Source: JAUYIW01 sp043818555
GTDB taxonomy: Bacteria; Patescibacteriota; Patescibacteriia; UBA9934
Direction of reading: 5' to 3'
DNA length: 47,854 nt
Assembly (NCBI GenBank): GCA_043818555.1
Contig: JBDRFP010000032.1
Span: forward strand, 1-47,854
This document shows positions 40,765 through 47,854 of this stretch, piece after piece; position 1 is the first letter of the stretch; the number at the start of each line of letters is the position of its first letter. The position numbers and the translations under genes are program-made. Under the pieces are notes generated by a model, which saw only the letters and a program-made list of their open reading frames with translations, was not told where the DNA came from and ran no database searches.

Positions 40765-41460
40765 TTAATTATCGGGCGTAATATATGGTAATGCCTCGCG
40801 ACCGACCCACTCGCTCAGGTAAGAATGATACGCTTCAGAATTTCCAAACAGCCCCTTAACCGCTTCCTTATCAACTACCGGCAGACTCTCTTCAAGGCCA
40901 GAATATACTCCATGGCTAGACCACTGATGAGCAGATAAATAATTTTCAACTTCTTCCCAATTTGACATTTGACCTTCGCGCCAATTTAAATCGGTTAAAT
41001 CAAGTGCATTTAGATGAATATAACGTGGTACATGGTAATAATATGCCTCGTTATCAATATGGGATGCCCTATAACGCCCCTGAAATAAGACACCAACACG
41101 ATCTTTCTTCAAATTATAATATTTTGCATAACCCATACCTAAACTGTGAAGAAATTTCGGAATACCTTCGTCTGCCAATTGGCGTAAAAATAAATGAAAA
41201 TGATTTGGCAGCAAGCAGTAACCAACAATGCTGACTAGGGGAATTCGATAGTCAGCAAGCCTCTCCTGCCCAGCCAACTTAACCATCCGACGCATAGGGT
41301 CACCCCCTGACGCGCTATACTCGCTGTCATTGAACAGATACAACGATTCATAGAAACGCCGGTAATCCTTTTCATCCTGAAAAATCCGGCACTTATCTAC
41401 GCCTCGATTATAAACATGATAATATTCGTCATTTGCAAAGATTTCTTTTCTCATAATCAT
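40765..41460 (-). CDS. REP-associated tyrosine transposase (RAYT, Y1/IS200-like)
   Basis: A 231-residue HUH-Y1 transposase. YHVYNRGVDKCRIF opens the domain, the HUH motif is HFH (His87, His89) in LLPNHFHLFLRQ, and the catalytic Tyr lies in YAKYYNLKKDRVGVLFQGRYR. A C-terminal extension (residues about 150-231) is present, as in RAYTs. Palindromic repeats of matching sequence flank it on both sides, and another copy is at 570-610, so it is likely the mobiliser of that REP family. It looks intact. Confidence 0.92.
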   Translation of the reverse strand: MIMRKEIFANDEYYHVYNRGVDKCRIFQDEKDYRRFYESLYLFNDSEYSASGGDPMRRMVKLAGQERLADYRIPLVSIVGYCLLPNHFHLFLRQLADEGIPKFLHSLGMGYAKYYNLKKDRVGVLFQGRYRASHIDNEAYYYHVPRYIHLNALDLTDLNWREGQMSNWEEVENYLSAHQWSSHGVYSGLEESLPVVDKEAVKGLFGNSEAYHSYLSEWVGREALPYITPDN

Positions 41461-41464
41461 ACTT

Positions 41465-41504
41465 GCTCCTCACCGGGAGAGGATACTCCTCACCGGGAGA
41501 GGAG
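41465..41504. repeat. REP-like double palindrome, copy 3
   Basis: CTCCTCACCGGGAGAGGATA followed by CTCCTCACCGGGAGAGGAG on the 5' side of the RAYT gene, in the same orientation as copy 2. A short repeated GGAGAGGAGTTTTAG follows and reaches the mltG stop codon at 41522. Confidence 0.85.
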
Positions 41505-41521
41505 TTTTAGGGAGAGGAGTT

Positions 41522-42550
41522 TTAGCGTAAGTAAATCGCTTTGTTTGCTACATGCTCGTCGTGGGTTACAGAATAGATTACTTCGCCCTCAGGCGTGGTT
41601 AAAAAGTACCAGTAATCATTCGGGGTTGGGCTGACGACCGCTGCGATGGAGTCGACCCCCGGATTACTAATCGGCCCTGGCGGAAGGTCTGGGTATAAAT
41701 AAGTGTTGTATGGCGAGTTGATGTCGCGGTCTTCCAAACTGATTGCCGGTGAGTCGCCACCAGTGATGTAATTAACGGTTGAGTCTGCCTGAAGCGCCAT
41801 CCCAATCTCCAGCCGACGCATAAACAAGTCAGCCACCAGCGCTTTATCCTCGGCTGACCGAACCTCGCGCTCAATAATCGATGCCAATGTCAGTACCTCG
41901 TGCATTGTCCAGCCGCTCGGAGCAGCAAGGTCGGCCTCATTAATTCTGAACTCCATTGTGTCGATCAGCTCTTCAACAATATTCTCGGCCGTTGCGCCAA
42001 CAAAAAACCGATACGTATCCGGGAACAAATATCCTTCCAAATCAACACCGGCGGGCTTTACAGACGCAAGCACAAATTCGTGGCTATTATAAATTGAATT
42101 CAAGCCTGTTGATGTCGCCCACTCATCATCGCTCACATCAAAATTGTCCACAACCAATTTGCCAATTTGCGAAACCGTATACCCCTCCGGGATTGTAATC
42201 AACACTTCTTCAGATTCGGCGTCTATCAAAACACCAACAATCGACGCATAGTTCATGCCGGGCAGCAACTCAAAATCACCAGCCTGAAGTCCGGTAGAAC
42301 TGCCGTCGAGCACAGCGTAAAACCGAAACCAGAACTCGCTCGCTACAAGTCCTTCGCTTTCCAGGTTTCCGGCAATTGTAGAAAGCCCCTGCCCTTCTTC
42401 CACAACAAATGTACTCACTGTGGCATTGTCGGCCGGATCCTGAATCCAAAACTTGTACGACTGCCAGACGATTGAGCCGATCACGACCGCGGCCGCAATA
42501 AATAGAACGATAAAAATAAACGCAAAAAGTTTTACAAAGTTATTAATCAT
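41522..42550 (-). CDS. mltG: Endolytic murein transglycosylase MltG (YceG-like)
   Basis: A 342-residue inner-membrane enzyme that cleaves nascent glycan strands and sets their length. An N-terminal membrane anchor (residues 8-30) is followed by a LysM-like stretch and the catalytic domain. The catalytic Glu227 is in TLASIIEREV, with LQADSTVNYI and SPYNTYLYPDLPPGPISNPG downstream, all hallmarks of MltG. The start overlaps the manC-like stop (ATGA), so they are translationally coupled. A RAYT with repeats has landed right at the 3' end. Confidence 0.95.
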   Translation of the reverse strand: MINNFVKLFAFIFIVLFIAAAVVIGSIVWQSYKFWIQDPADNATVSTFVVEEGQGLSTIAGNLESEGLVASEFWFRFYAVLDGSSTGLQAGDFELLPGMNYASIVGVLIDAESEEVLITIPEGYTVSQIGKLVVDNFDVSDDEWATSTGLNSIYNSHEFVLASVKPAGVDLEGYLFPDTYRFFVGATAENIVEELIDTMEFRINEADLAAPSGWTMHEVLTLASIIEREVRSAEDKALVADLFMRRLEIGMALQADSTVNYITGGDSPAISLEDRDINSPYNTYLYPDLPPGPISNPGVDSIAAVVSPTPNDYWYFLTTPEGEVIYSVTHDEHVANKAIYLR

Positions 42551-43620
42551 AAAAATTCTTCATGGCCCTCCTCATTAATTTTGTTTACGATTTCTTTTAC
42601 GCGCTCCGCATCATGACGGCGGCAAACAAGCAAAGCGTCTCCGGTATCGACCACCACCACGCCCTGAAGGCCGACTACAGTTACCAGCTTGTCTTCCGGT
42701 CCGTAAATTAACGACCCGGTTGTGTCGATTGTAACGCAACGACCCCTAATAACGTTTTTGCCGTCTTCGGACACGCGATCGTAAAGCGTATTCCATGCCC
42801 CAATGTCGCTCCAGCCAAAATCTCCCTGAATTATCAGCACCTCGCCTGGCGGAAGTTTTTCAGTTACAGCGTAATCGATTGATGTTTCTGGCAGCTGCCC
42901 ATAAAGCTCGGCGACACCGTCAACACAACCCCCTTGCACCGCGTCCTGAATTTCGCGCAGCAACCGTCCCATCTCCGGCGCATACTTTTCAAACGCCTCC
43001 ATGAACTTGCGCGGACTCCACATATAATAATTCGCGTGCCACAAATGTGAGCCTTCGTCAACAAAAGCCTTTGCGACATTGTACGGCGGCTTCTCACTAT
43101 GCCCCTCAAACTCATAAACATTAACGCCGTCGATCCGGCCATAAAGTTTCCCGATCTCCGTGTAGCCCAGCGCCGTGCTCGGGAAAGTCGGCGTTATGGC
43201 AATATCGAGCAACTTCCCGGTTTCGCGAATAAGCCTGTCGCCAACATCAAGGCACCGCAGGAACATCTCCTCGTCCTTAATGTAATGGTCTGATGGAATG
43301 AACACAATAGGTTCGTCCGGGTCGGTTAACTCAAGCAGCGCCGCAACATAGCCCATGGCCGGACCGGTGTCGCGCTTTTCAGGTTCAATTAAAATATGAT
43401 CGTCAGCAACCTCTGGAAGCGTTTCGTGGACTAGCCGATCAAAGGCGGGCGAAGTGGAAATGTAGATTTTTTCAGCTGGAAACGATCGTAAAAGTCGGCG
43501 ATAAGTATCGCGAATAAGCGGGTCTTCGCTAATCAAATTAAAAAACTGCTTTGGCTTTTCCATCCGACTCATTGGCCAAAGTCTTGTTCCCACGCCTCCT
43601 GCTAATATTACGGCTTTCAT
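42547..43620 (-). CDS. Mannose-1-phosphate guanylyltransferase-like
   Basis: A 357-residue nucleotidyltransferase that makes GDP-mannose from mannose 1-phosphate and GTP. The N-terminal signature is ILAGGVGTRLWPMSRMEKPKQF. IVFIPSDHYI carries the metal-binding Asp. EPEKRDTGPAMGYVAAL and LPETSIDYAVTEK are typical of the ManC/GMP group. The isomerase domain of bifunctional ManC is absent. GDP-mannose would feed cell-surface glycans. The neighbours mltG and PAP2 also act on the envelope. Confidence 0.93.
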   Translation of the reverse strand: MKAVILAGGVGTRLWPMSRMEKPKQFFNLISEDPLIRDTYRRLLRSFPAEKIYISTSPAFDRLVHETLPEVADDHILIEPEKRDTGPAMGYVAALLELTDPDEPIVFIPSDHYIKDEEMFLRCLDVGDRLIRETGKLLDIAITPTFPSTALGYTEIGKLYGRIDGVNVYEFEGHSEKPPYNVAKAFVDEGSHLWHANYYMWSPRKFMEAFEKYAPEMGRLLREIQDAVQGGCVDGVAELYGQLPETSIDYAVTEKLPPGEVLIIQGDFGWSDIGAWNTLYDRVSEDGKNVIRGRCVTIDTTGSLIYGPEDKLVTVVGLQGVVVVDTGDALLVCRRHDAERVKEIVNKINEEGHEEFL

Positions 43621-43786
43621 AGGCTCGATTTGCGAGGTTTATTAACAAGAATCCTGGTTTATTATCGAAAAAGCTAGGTTCACTATGAACTACGGGCGTT
43701 TATCCTCTGAACGCAATTAACCTTGACTCTAGTCAATAAACCCCGCCTGTTGTCAATAAATAATCGTAGTAATTAACCTTCCGATC
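43621..43786. repeat. AATAAACC/GGTTTATT intergenic repeats
   Basis: Repeats of GGTTTATT at the left (43637-43665) and CAATAAACCCCG at the right (43735-43770) are in inverse orientation. This is the same motif as at 5562-5594 and 6628-6693. No gene seen. Confidence 0.6.
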
Positions 43787-44278
43787 TTAAACCAAGATGA
43801 TTGCCACTGCAATGCCCAACAACGCCCCTGCAATAATATCAGCAAAATAATGCACGCCTACCATAATTCTTGAAATCGATATTAGCCCGGCAAAAAACAA
43901 TGCAACAACAGCGAATGTAGCGCCCACAAGCCCGTCAAACTCAATTGCGAGCATTGCCAAACTAGTTGCGAAAGTAAAGCTGACTGACGCATGAGCTGAC
44001 GGAAACGACCAGGATCGAAGCCAAGGATTGTAGCCGGTACCCATGTTTGGTCGAGGCCGACGTACGATCGATCGAATTATAAAAGTCAGCGTAAACGCTA
44101 CCGAAACCGGCACAAATACAAAAAATATTAGCTCGCGCCAGCTCAGAAACTGCGTCATCACAAACGACACTAGCGCAAAGACCCAAATACCGTAAATAGA
44201 AAAAGCCTGCCATAACCCAAGGTCACTGAGGCCGCTTTTGTGGATTCTGATCGTAAGTTTCTCGTCAATGTTTGCCAT
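43787..44278 (-). CDS. PAP2-family phosphatase
   Basis: A 163-residue integral membrane phosphatase, perhaps acting on undecaprenyl or phosphatidyl pyrophosphate. The three conserved motifs are RSIVRRPRP (about 69-77), SFPSAHAS (91-98) and SRIMVGVHYFAD (136-147), with the catalytic His and Asp residues intact. Five to six hydrophobic helices are visible. ATG 44278 is used; a longer reading to 44356 would overlap the endonuclease III gene without a matching family extension. It may be coupled to the nth gene. Confidence 0.9.
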   Translation of the reverse strand: MANIDEKLTIRIHKSGLSDLGLWQAFSIYGIWVFALVSFVMTQFLSWRELIFFVFVPVSVAFTLTFIIRSIVRRPRPNMGTGYNPWLRSWSFPSAHASVSFTFATSLAMLAIEFDGLVGATFAVVALFFAGLISISRIMVGVHYFADIIAGALLGIAVAIILV

Positions 44279-44282
44279 GCCA

Positions 44283-45005
44283 TCATTGTATCGAATTCCT
44301 GAGTTTCTGCAACTCTTTTTCGCGCCGTTCAATGTCCTCAAGCACAGCGTCAGCATTTTTTGGACGATTGAGATATTTAGGCTTGTGCGGACACGCGTCG
44401 GCCAATGGACACGCCCAACACCGAGGCCTTTGCGACAAGCAGATGTAACGGCCGAATTTGACCATAACTCGATTCAAAGTGGGCTGATATTTTACTGGAA
44501 CGACCCTTAACAACGCCTCCTCAGTCTTCTCCGGCGTTTTCGTTTTGACCCATCCAAGGCGATTTGTTACGCGATGCACATGCGTATCCACAGCAATCGC
44601 GGGTTTCCCAAACGCGTACGGCAGTAACACGCTTGCGGTTTTTCGACCAACGCCTGCAAGAGTTGTAAGCTCGTCGATACTGTCAGGCACTCGACCGCTG
44701 AACTCGTCGACTAACTGCGTAGCCATCTTTTTGAGGTTTTTCGCTTTTTGATGATACATCCCAATCGAGCTAATCTTTAACTCGATTTTTTTCGTTGACG
44801 CCTTGGCAAGCTTCTCCGGAGTTGCAAACTCTTTAAAAAACTCGGGGTACAACTTCAAAACCTGCTCGTCGCGCGTACGAGCAGACAGCATAATCGCAAC
44901 CAAAGATTTAAAAGCATTCCCGACCTCCATTGCACCTGGGGCCGGGAATTTCTTTTCTAACTTCTTCAGAGTTGCAGCGATTTCGTCATTACGACGCTTT
45001 GTCAT
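44283..45005 (-). CDS. nth: Endonuclease III
   Basis: A 240-residue DNA glycosylase/AP lyase that removes oxidised pyrimidines in base-excision repair. The helix-hairpin-helix LAGVGRKTASVLL holds the catalytic Lys122, and Asp140 is in AVDTHVHRV. The 4Fe-4S cluster motif C-x6-C-x2-C-x5-C is complete (Cys189, 196, 199, 205). Length is normal, with a slightly long basic and helical C-terminus. It is transcribed with the preceding hypothetical gene and with PAP2. Confidence 0.96.
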   Translation of the reverse strand: MTKRRNDEIAATLKKLEKKFPAPGAMEVGNAFKSLVAIMLSARTRDEQVLKLYPEFFKEFATPEKLAKASTKKIELKISSIGMYHQKAKNLKKMATQLVDEFSGRVPDSIDELTTLAGVGRKTASVLLPYAFGKPAIAVDTHVHRVTNRLGWVKTKTPEKTEEALLRVVPVKYQPTLNRVMVKFGRYICLSQRPRCWACPLADACPHKPKYLNRPKNADAVLEDIERREKELQKLRNSIQ

Positions 45006-45006
45006 A

Positions 45007-45669
45007 TTAGCTCTTTAGATCTGCCGTCTCTATAAACAAGTCGATGATCTCATTGATCAGCTCCTCATCATAGAACACGCCTTCGAACTTGTACGCGTAA
45101 GTAGGGTCGTTAGATGGAATGTAAAGCGTAAATGCCCCCTCGACCATATCACGCGTGTAGACCAAGAAAGCGTTTCGACCGCCAACCGTGTAATCAATAA
45201 TTTCTAGGTTGCATGATTCATAACTTGCCCTGACCTCATCAAACGTTGTACCACTATCATAAGTCTGCGAAAGTTGATCCATGAAGTTTAAAGTAAGCCC
45301 TATATAATCTAACACCCCATCATCGCGAAGTGTCCAAAACTCAACTTCACGATACCGTTCAAGTCCGCTTGGAAACCACTTTTCAGAAACATAAATCTCA
45401 GCCGGATACTCAAAACTAATGTCATCGTCTTCGTAAACCCTTGTGTTGTCAATGGTTACGGACATGTCAATCTCGCTTTCCTCCGGCATCTCGGTCAAAA
45501 CAATCCTGTCGATTTCACGCATTTCAGACTGCAGCCGCGCGCCAACAATCACCGCAACCAGAGCAAAAATGCTAATCAAAAAAATCAATACAAGCGCAAA
45601 CACAACTTCGTTTGGAAATTGAACAATGATTTTTTTGAATTTGCTTATCTTGTGTTGCTCTCTTGGCAT
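45007..45669 (-). CDS. Membrane-anchored hypothetical protein, 220 aa
   Basis: A basic N-terminus and one membrane helix (residues about 22-45, VVFALVLIFLISIFALVAVIV) are followed by an extracytoplasmic domain. The later part (ISFEYPAEIYVSEKW, LTLNFMDQLSQTYDSG, YTVGGRNAFLVYT, GAFTLYIPS) has the strand pattern of PsbP-like or similar small secreted domains in CPR proteins. It lies 3 bp downstream of the gpmI stop and 1 bp upstream of nth, so it is likely co-transcribed. Function unknown. Confidence 0.65.
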   Translation of the reverse strand: MPREQHKISKFKKIIVQFPNEVVFALVLIFLISIFALVAVIVGARLQSEMREIDRIVLTEMPEESEIDMSVTIDNTRVYEDDDISFEYPAEIYVSEKWFPSGLERYREVEFWTLRDDGVLDYIGLTLNFMDQLSQTYDSGTTFDEVRASYESCNLEIIDYTVGGRNAFLVYTRDMVEGAFTLYIPSNDPTYAYKFEGVFYDEELINEIIDLFIETADLKS

Positions 45670-45672
45670 AAA

Positions 45673-47313
45673 TTATTCAATAAGCGGAGTACCGTTCATT
45701 TCCGGAGGAATCGGGACCCCTAAAATTTTCAAAATTGTTGGCGCTACATCGGCCAGCATGCCAATCGGTGGCATCAACGACAAGTCTCCGCCCGGCACAT
45801 CTCCGGCGAGCCCGGCCTGTCCTTCGTACTGTTTCCCGATGATACAGAACGGAACCGGGTTTGTGCTGTGCTCTTTGTCAATGTCACCGGTTTGCAGGTT
45901 CTGCACCTCCTCAGCGTTACCGTGGTCGGCAGTAATAAACACTACGCCATTCTTTTTTAGCACCTCGTCAACAACCTTCCCAACGCACTCATCCACAACC
46001 TCGACCGCTTTTTTCGACGCAACCAAATCCCCGGTATGCGAAACCATATCAGGGTTTGCATAATTCATAATTATCACATCATAATTGTCAGTCCTGATCT
46101 CCTTAATTACACGATCGGTTACCTGGCGGGCCGACATTTCCGGCGCTTTATCGTAGCTGGCGACTTTTGGCGACGGAATAATCGCGCGATCCTCATTTGG
46201 AAACGGGTCTTCGCGCGTGCCATTAAAGAAGAATGTCACATGAGCGTATTTTTCCGTTTCTGCAATATGCAGCTGAACAAGGCCGGCGTTGGAAAGCACC
46301 TCTGCGAGACAATTCTGGATCGTCTCAGGCGGATATGCAACATCGACCGGAAGGCCTTTTTCATACTCAACCATTGTTGTAAATGATAGATTTTTAATAT
46401 AGGTTCGCTCAAACTTATCAAACGACGGCAATGTGAATGCCTTGGTAATCTGTCGCGCCCTGTCAGGTCGGAAGTTAAAGAAAATCACAGCATCGCCCTC
46501 TTTCACGGTCGCAACCGGCTTACCACCCTTGGTAATCACTGTTGGCGAAAACTCCTCATCGTAAACTTCTTTTGAATACGACGCCTTAATGGCCTCAAAA
46601 GGATTTTCAGTAGTCTGAGGCGACTCTCCGAGCGCAATAGCGTTGTAGGCTTTTTCGACCCTGTCCCAGCGGTTATCCCGATCCATTGCAAAGTACCGAC
46701 CGGACAAAGTGGCAATCCTGCCGACTCCTATCTCTTTGATTTTTTGGTCCAGCGCAGTAACAAAATCGATTCCTGAATTGTAAAGCGTGTCGCGACCATC
46801 CAAAAACGCGTGGACAGCAACATCTTTAAGACCCTGATCTTTCGCAAGCTGCAGAAGCGCGTGGCAGTGAATATCAAATCCATGAACCTTCCCGGCCGAA
46901 ATTATGCCCATTAGGTGAAGTGTTCCGCCTGTCTTTTTAACATGTTCTAAACCCCTTAGGAAAGCTTCATTCTTAAAAAAAGTTTTGTCAGCGAGCGCGC
47001 GCTCAATTTTAGGAAGTGTCTGGTAGTAAACCCTGCCGGAGCCAATTGTGAGATGTCCGACTTCAGAGTTTCCCATCTCACCCCACATCAGCCCAACAAA
47101 CTCGCCTGATGCCCTAACAGTAACAACAGGATAGCGCCGCGTTAGCTCATCAAAAACCGGAGTGGCTGCTTTTGTTACAGCATTTCCATCTGAGTCCGGC
47201 GCAACCCCAAAACCGTCCAAAATCATAAGCACAGCCGGTCGCGGCCTTTTGCCAATCGGCTGAGATTGGGTTTGTTGTGGTATCTCTTCGGTTTCTGATA
47301 CTGGATCAGGCAT
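45673..47313 (-). CDS. gpmI: 2,3-bisphosphoglycerate-independent phosphoglycerate mutase
   Basis: A 546-residue glycolytic enzyme converting 3-phosphoglycerate to 2-phosphoglycerate with a phosphoserine intermediate and Mn2+. The phosphatase domain begins VLMILDGFGVAPD (Asp33), and the phosphoserine is in GEMGNSEVGH (Ser83). The binding loop is ISAGKVHGFDIH, unlike the usual GGVHSHIDH, but the key His is kept. FLDGRDT, SGRYFAMDRDNRWDR and FITADHGNAEE complete the metal and substrate sites. An N-terminal 24-residue extension is rich in Pro/Gln. The length is otherwise normal. Confidence 0.96.
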   Translation of the reverse strand: MPDPVSETEEIPQQTQSQPIGKRPRPAVLMILDGFGVAPDSDGNAVTKAATPVFDELTRRYPVVTVRASGEFVGLMWGEMGNSEVGHLTIGSGRVYYQTLPKIERALADKTFFKNEAFLRGLEHVKKTGGTLHLMGIISAGKVHGFDIHCHALLQLAKDQGLKDVAVHAFLDGRDTLYNSGIDFVTALDQKIKEIGVGRIATLSGRYFAMDRDNRWDRVEKAYNAIALGESPQTTENPFEAIKASYSKEVYDEEFSPTVITKGGKPVATVKEGDAVIFFNFRPDRARQITKAFTLPSFDKFERTYIKNLSFTTMVEYEKGLPVDVAYPPETIQNCLAEVLSNAGLVQLHIAETEKYAHVTFFFNGTREDPFPNEDRAIIPSPKVASYDKAPEMSARQVTDRVIKEIRTDNYDVIIMNYANPDMVSHTGDLVASKKAVEVVDECVGKVVDEVLKKNGVVFITADHGNAEEVQNLQTGDIDKEHSTNPVPFCIIGKQYEGQAGLAGDVPGGDLSLMPPIGMLADVAPTILKILGVPIPPEMNGTPLIE

Positions 47314-47363
47314 AAATGTATTATATCAAATAAAGCCCCGGCTACACATACCGAATAAAAAAT

Positions 47364-47385
47364 AGGCCGTATAGGACCTATTTGG
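47364..47385 (-). terminator. AATAGGACCTATA-type palindrome, copy 3, probable terminator
   Basis: On the minus strand AAATAGGTCC-TATACGG-CCTATTTTTTATT, a stem of 7 bp followed by T. It ends the FtsB-like transcript and belongs to the repeat family at 3330 and 14337. Confidence 0.65.
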
Positions 47386-47399
47386 GCTATGATTGTGGC

Positions 47400-47720
47400 C
47401 TACCGATTAACTGCGACGGTTGGTTTTCCCGGCGCGACATATTGTATACTCTTGATTTCTGTAAGCCCCAGCATCTGCACTCGAGTGCTCACGCTGTCAA
47501 TTGACTGCAACCGAGCCACTTCGAGCTGCAAACGATCGTTCTCCAGACGAAGCCCTTCATTGCCTTGTTGTAAATCGCGCATTGCAAATCCTTTTGTTGC
47601 AGAAACATTCACCTGCCAAATATACATGAGCCCAATCATGAGCGTTGCCACAATGATTGCCAAATACAGCCAATGAGTCTTACTAATAAACGATTTGATT
47701 TTTGTGATTCCTCCGAACAT
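47400..47720 (-). CDS. FtsB/FtsL-like septum-formation protein
   Basis: A 106-residue bitopic membrane protein. A short basic N-terminus is followed by one helix (HWLYLAIIVATLMIGLMYIW) and a coiled coil (DLQQGNEGLRLENDRLQLEVARL), with a short conserved-style tail (RVQMLGLTEIKSIQYVAP). This is the layout of FtsB/DivIC and FtsL proteins that hold FtsI/FtsW at the septum. FtsL is a little more likely given the M-L-G-L-x-x-I-K-S end, but I cannot decide between them. Fits with ftsI elsewhere in the window. Confidence 0.75.
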   Translation of the reverse strand: MFGGITKIKSFISKTHWLYLAIIVATLMIGLMYIWQVNVSATKGFAMRDLQQGNEGLRLENDRLQLEVARLQSIDSVSTRVQMLGLTEIKSIQYVAPGKPTVAVNR

Positions 47721-47752
47721 AATTTTTCGAAAATGATTTTCGGTAAGCGGGA

Positions 47753-47854
47753 AGTGATTGAGTGATTGAGTGATTGAGTGATTGAGTGATTGAGTGATTG
47801 AGTGATTGAGTGATTGAGTGATTGAGTGATTGAGTGATTGAGTGATTGAGTGAT
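47753..47854. repeat. Tandem 8-bp repeat (AGTGATTG)n running off the window
   Basis: At least 12 perfect copies of AGTGATTG run to the window edge. Related degenerate copies (AGTGATTGAATG and similar) occur at 4577 and near 24351-24400. The locus is an array or slippage product upstream of the FtsB-like gene. Confidence 0.9.

Noticed and set aside
47753..47854. CRISPR array
   Set aside because: The unit is 8 bp with no spacers.

Overview
The window looks like a chromosomal segment of a candidate phyla radiation bacterium (Patescibacteria, probably a Parcubacteria-type lineage). This is inferred from gene content, not from a marker-gene match. The signs are a compact type IV pilus locus (pilB, pilC, prepilins, pilM, major pilin), a stand-alone flavokinase, a short MurF-like ligase without its first domain, a VKOR plus thioredoxin pair, many small orphan proteins, and very few biosynthetic genes. 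No rRNA, tRNA, CRISPR array or replication origin was recognised.

Layout. Positions 1-8.5 kb are mixed in strand. They hold the tail of a transposase, a Nudix hydrolase, a CPA2-type cation/proton antiporter, two thioredoxin-like proteins (one paired with VKOR), a tRNA-dihydrouridine synthase, a flavokinase and a HAD-like phosphatase. Among them are four plus-strand orphan units, each with its own promoter and hairpin terminator. From 8.5 kb to the end every gene is on the minus strand. 9.3-12.6 kb holds murF-like and ftsI, preceded by about 560 bp of non-coding DNA with promoters, a likely structured RNA and a shared promoter motif. 13.2-17.7 kb holds a corrinoid adenosyltransferase and a B12-dependent ribonucleotide reductase; the reductase promoter carries two NrdR boxes. 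18-25 kb holds a DEDD exonuclease, a membrane protein, a FAM173-like methyltransferase coupled to a MerA/Lpd-like flavoprotein, a secreted glycosidase-like protein, a CPR-style membrane protein and a LOG-family protein. 25.3-34.4 kb is the type IV pilus operon, including a 949-residue prepilin fused to LVIVD-type beta-propeller repeats. 34.6-39 kb is an accessory block of orphan enzymes (PEP-mobile domain, deaminase, Zn-PLC-like, transglutaminase-like, SET) separated by copies of an 88-bp repeat. 39-47.7 kb holds a DUF2207 protein, a RAYT transposase with flanking palindromes, mltG, a mannose-1-phosphate guanylyltransferase, a PAP2 phosphatase, endonuclease III, a 2,3-BPG-independent phosphoglycerate mutase and an FtsB/FtsL-like protein. 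An 8-bp tandem repeat runs off the end.

How the genes work together: ftsI, murF-like, mltG, PAP2 and FtsB-like point to peptidoglycan and division. CobO probably supplies adenosylcobalamin to NrdJ from scavenged corrinoid. VKOR and its thioredoxin partner would make disulfides in exported proteins such as pilins. The pilus locus with its propeller-bearing minor pilin is the best candidate for a surface attachment system. The most unusual observations are that prepilin-propeller fusion, the NrdR/DnaA-box control region of nrdJ with its long leader, the candidate RNA and shared CACCGRGTG-TTGACA promoter motif upstream of ftsI, and the repeat-separated gene cassettes.
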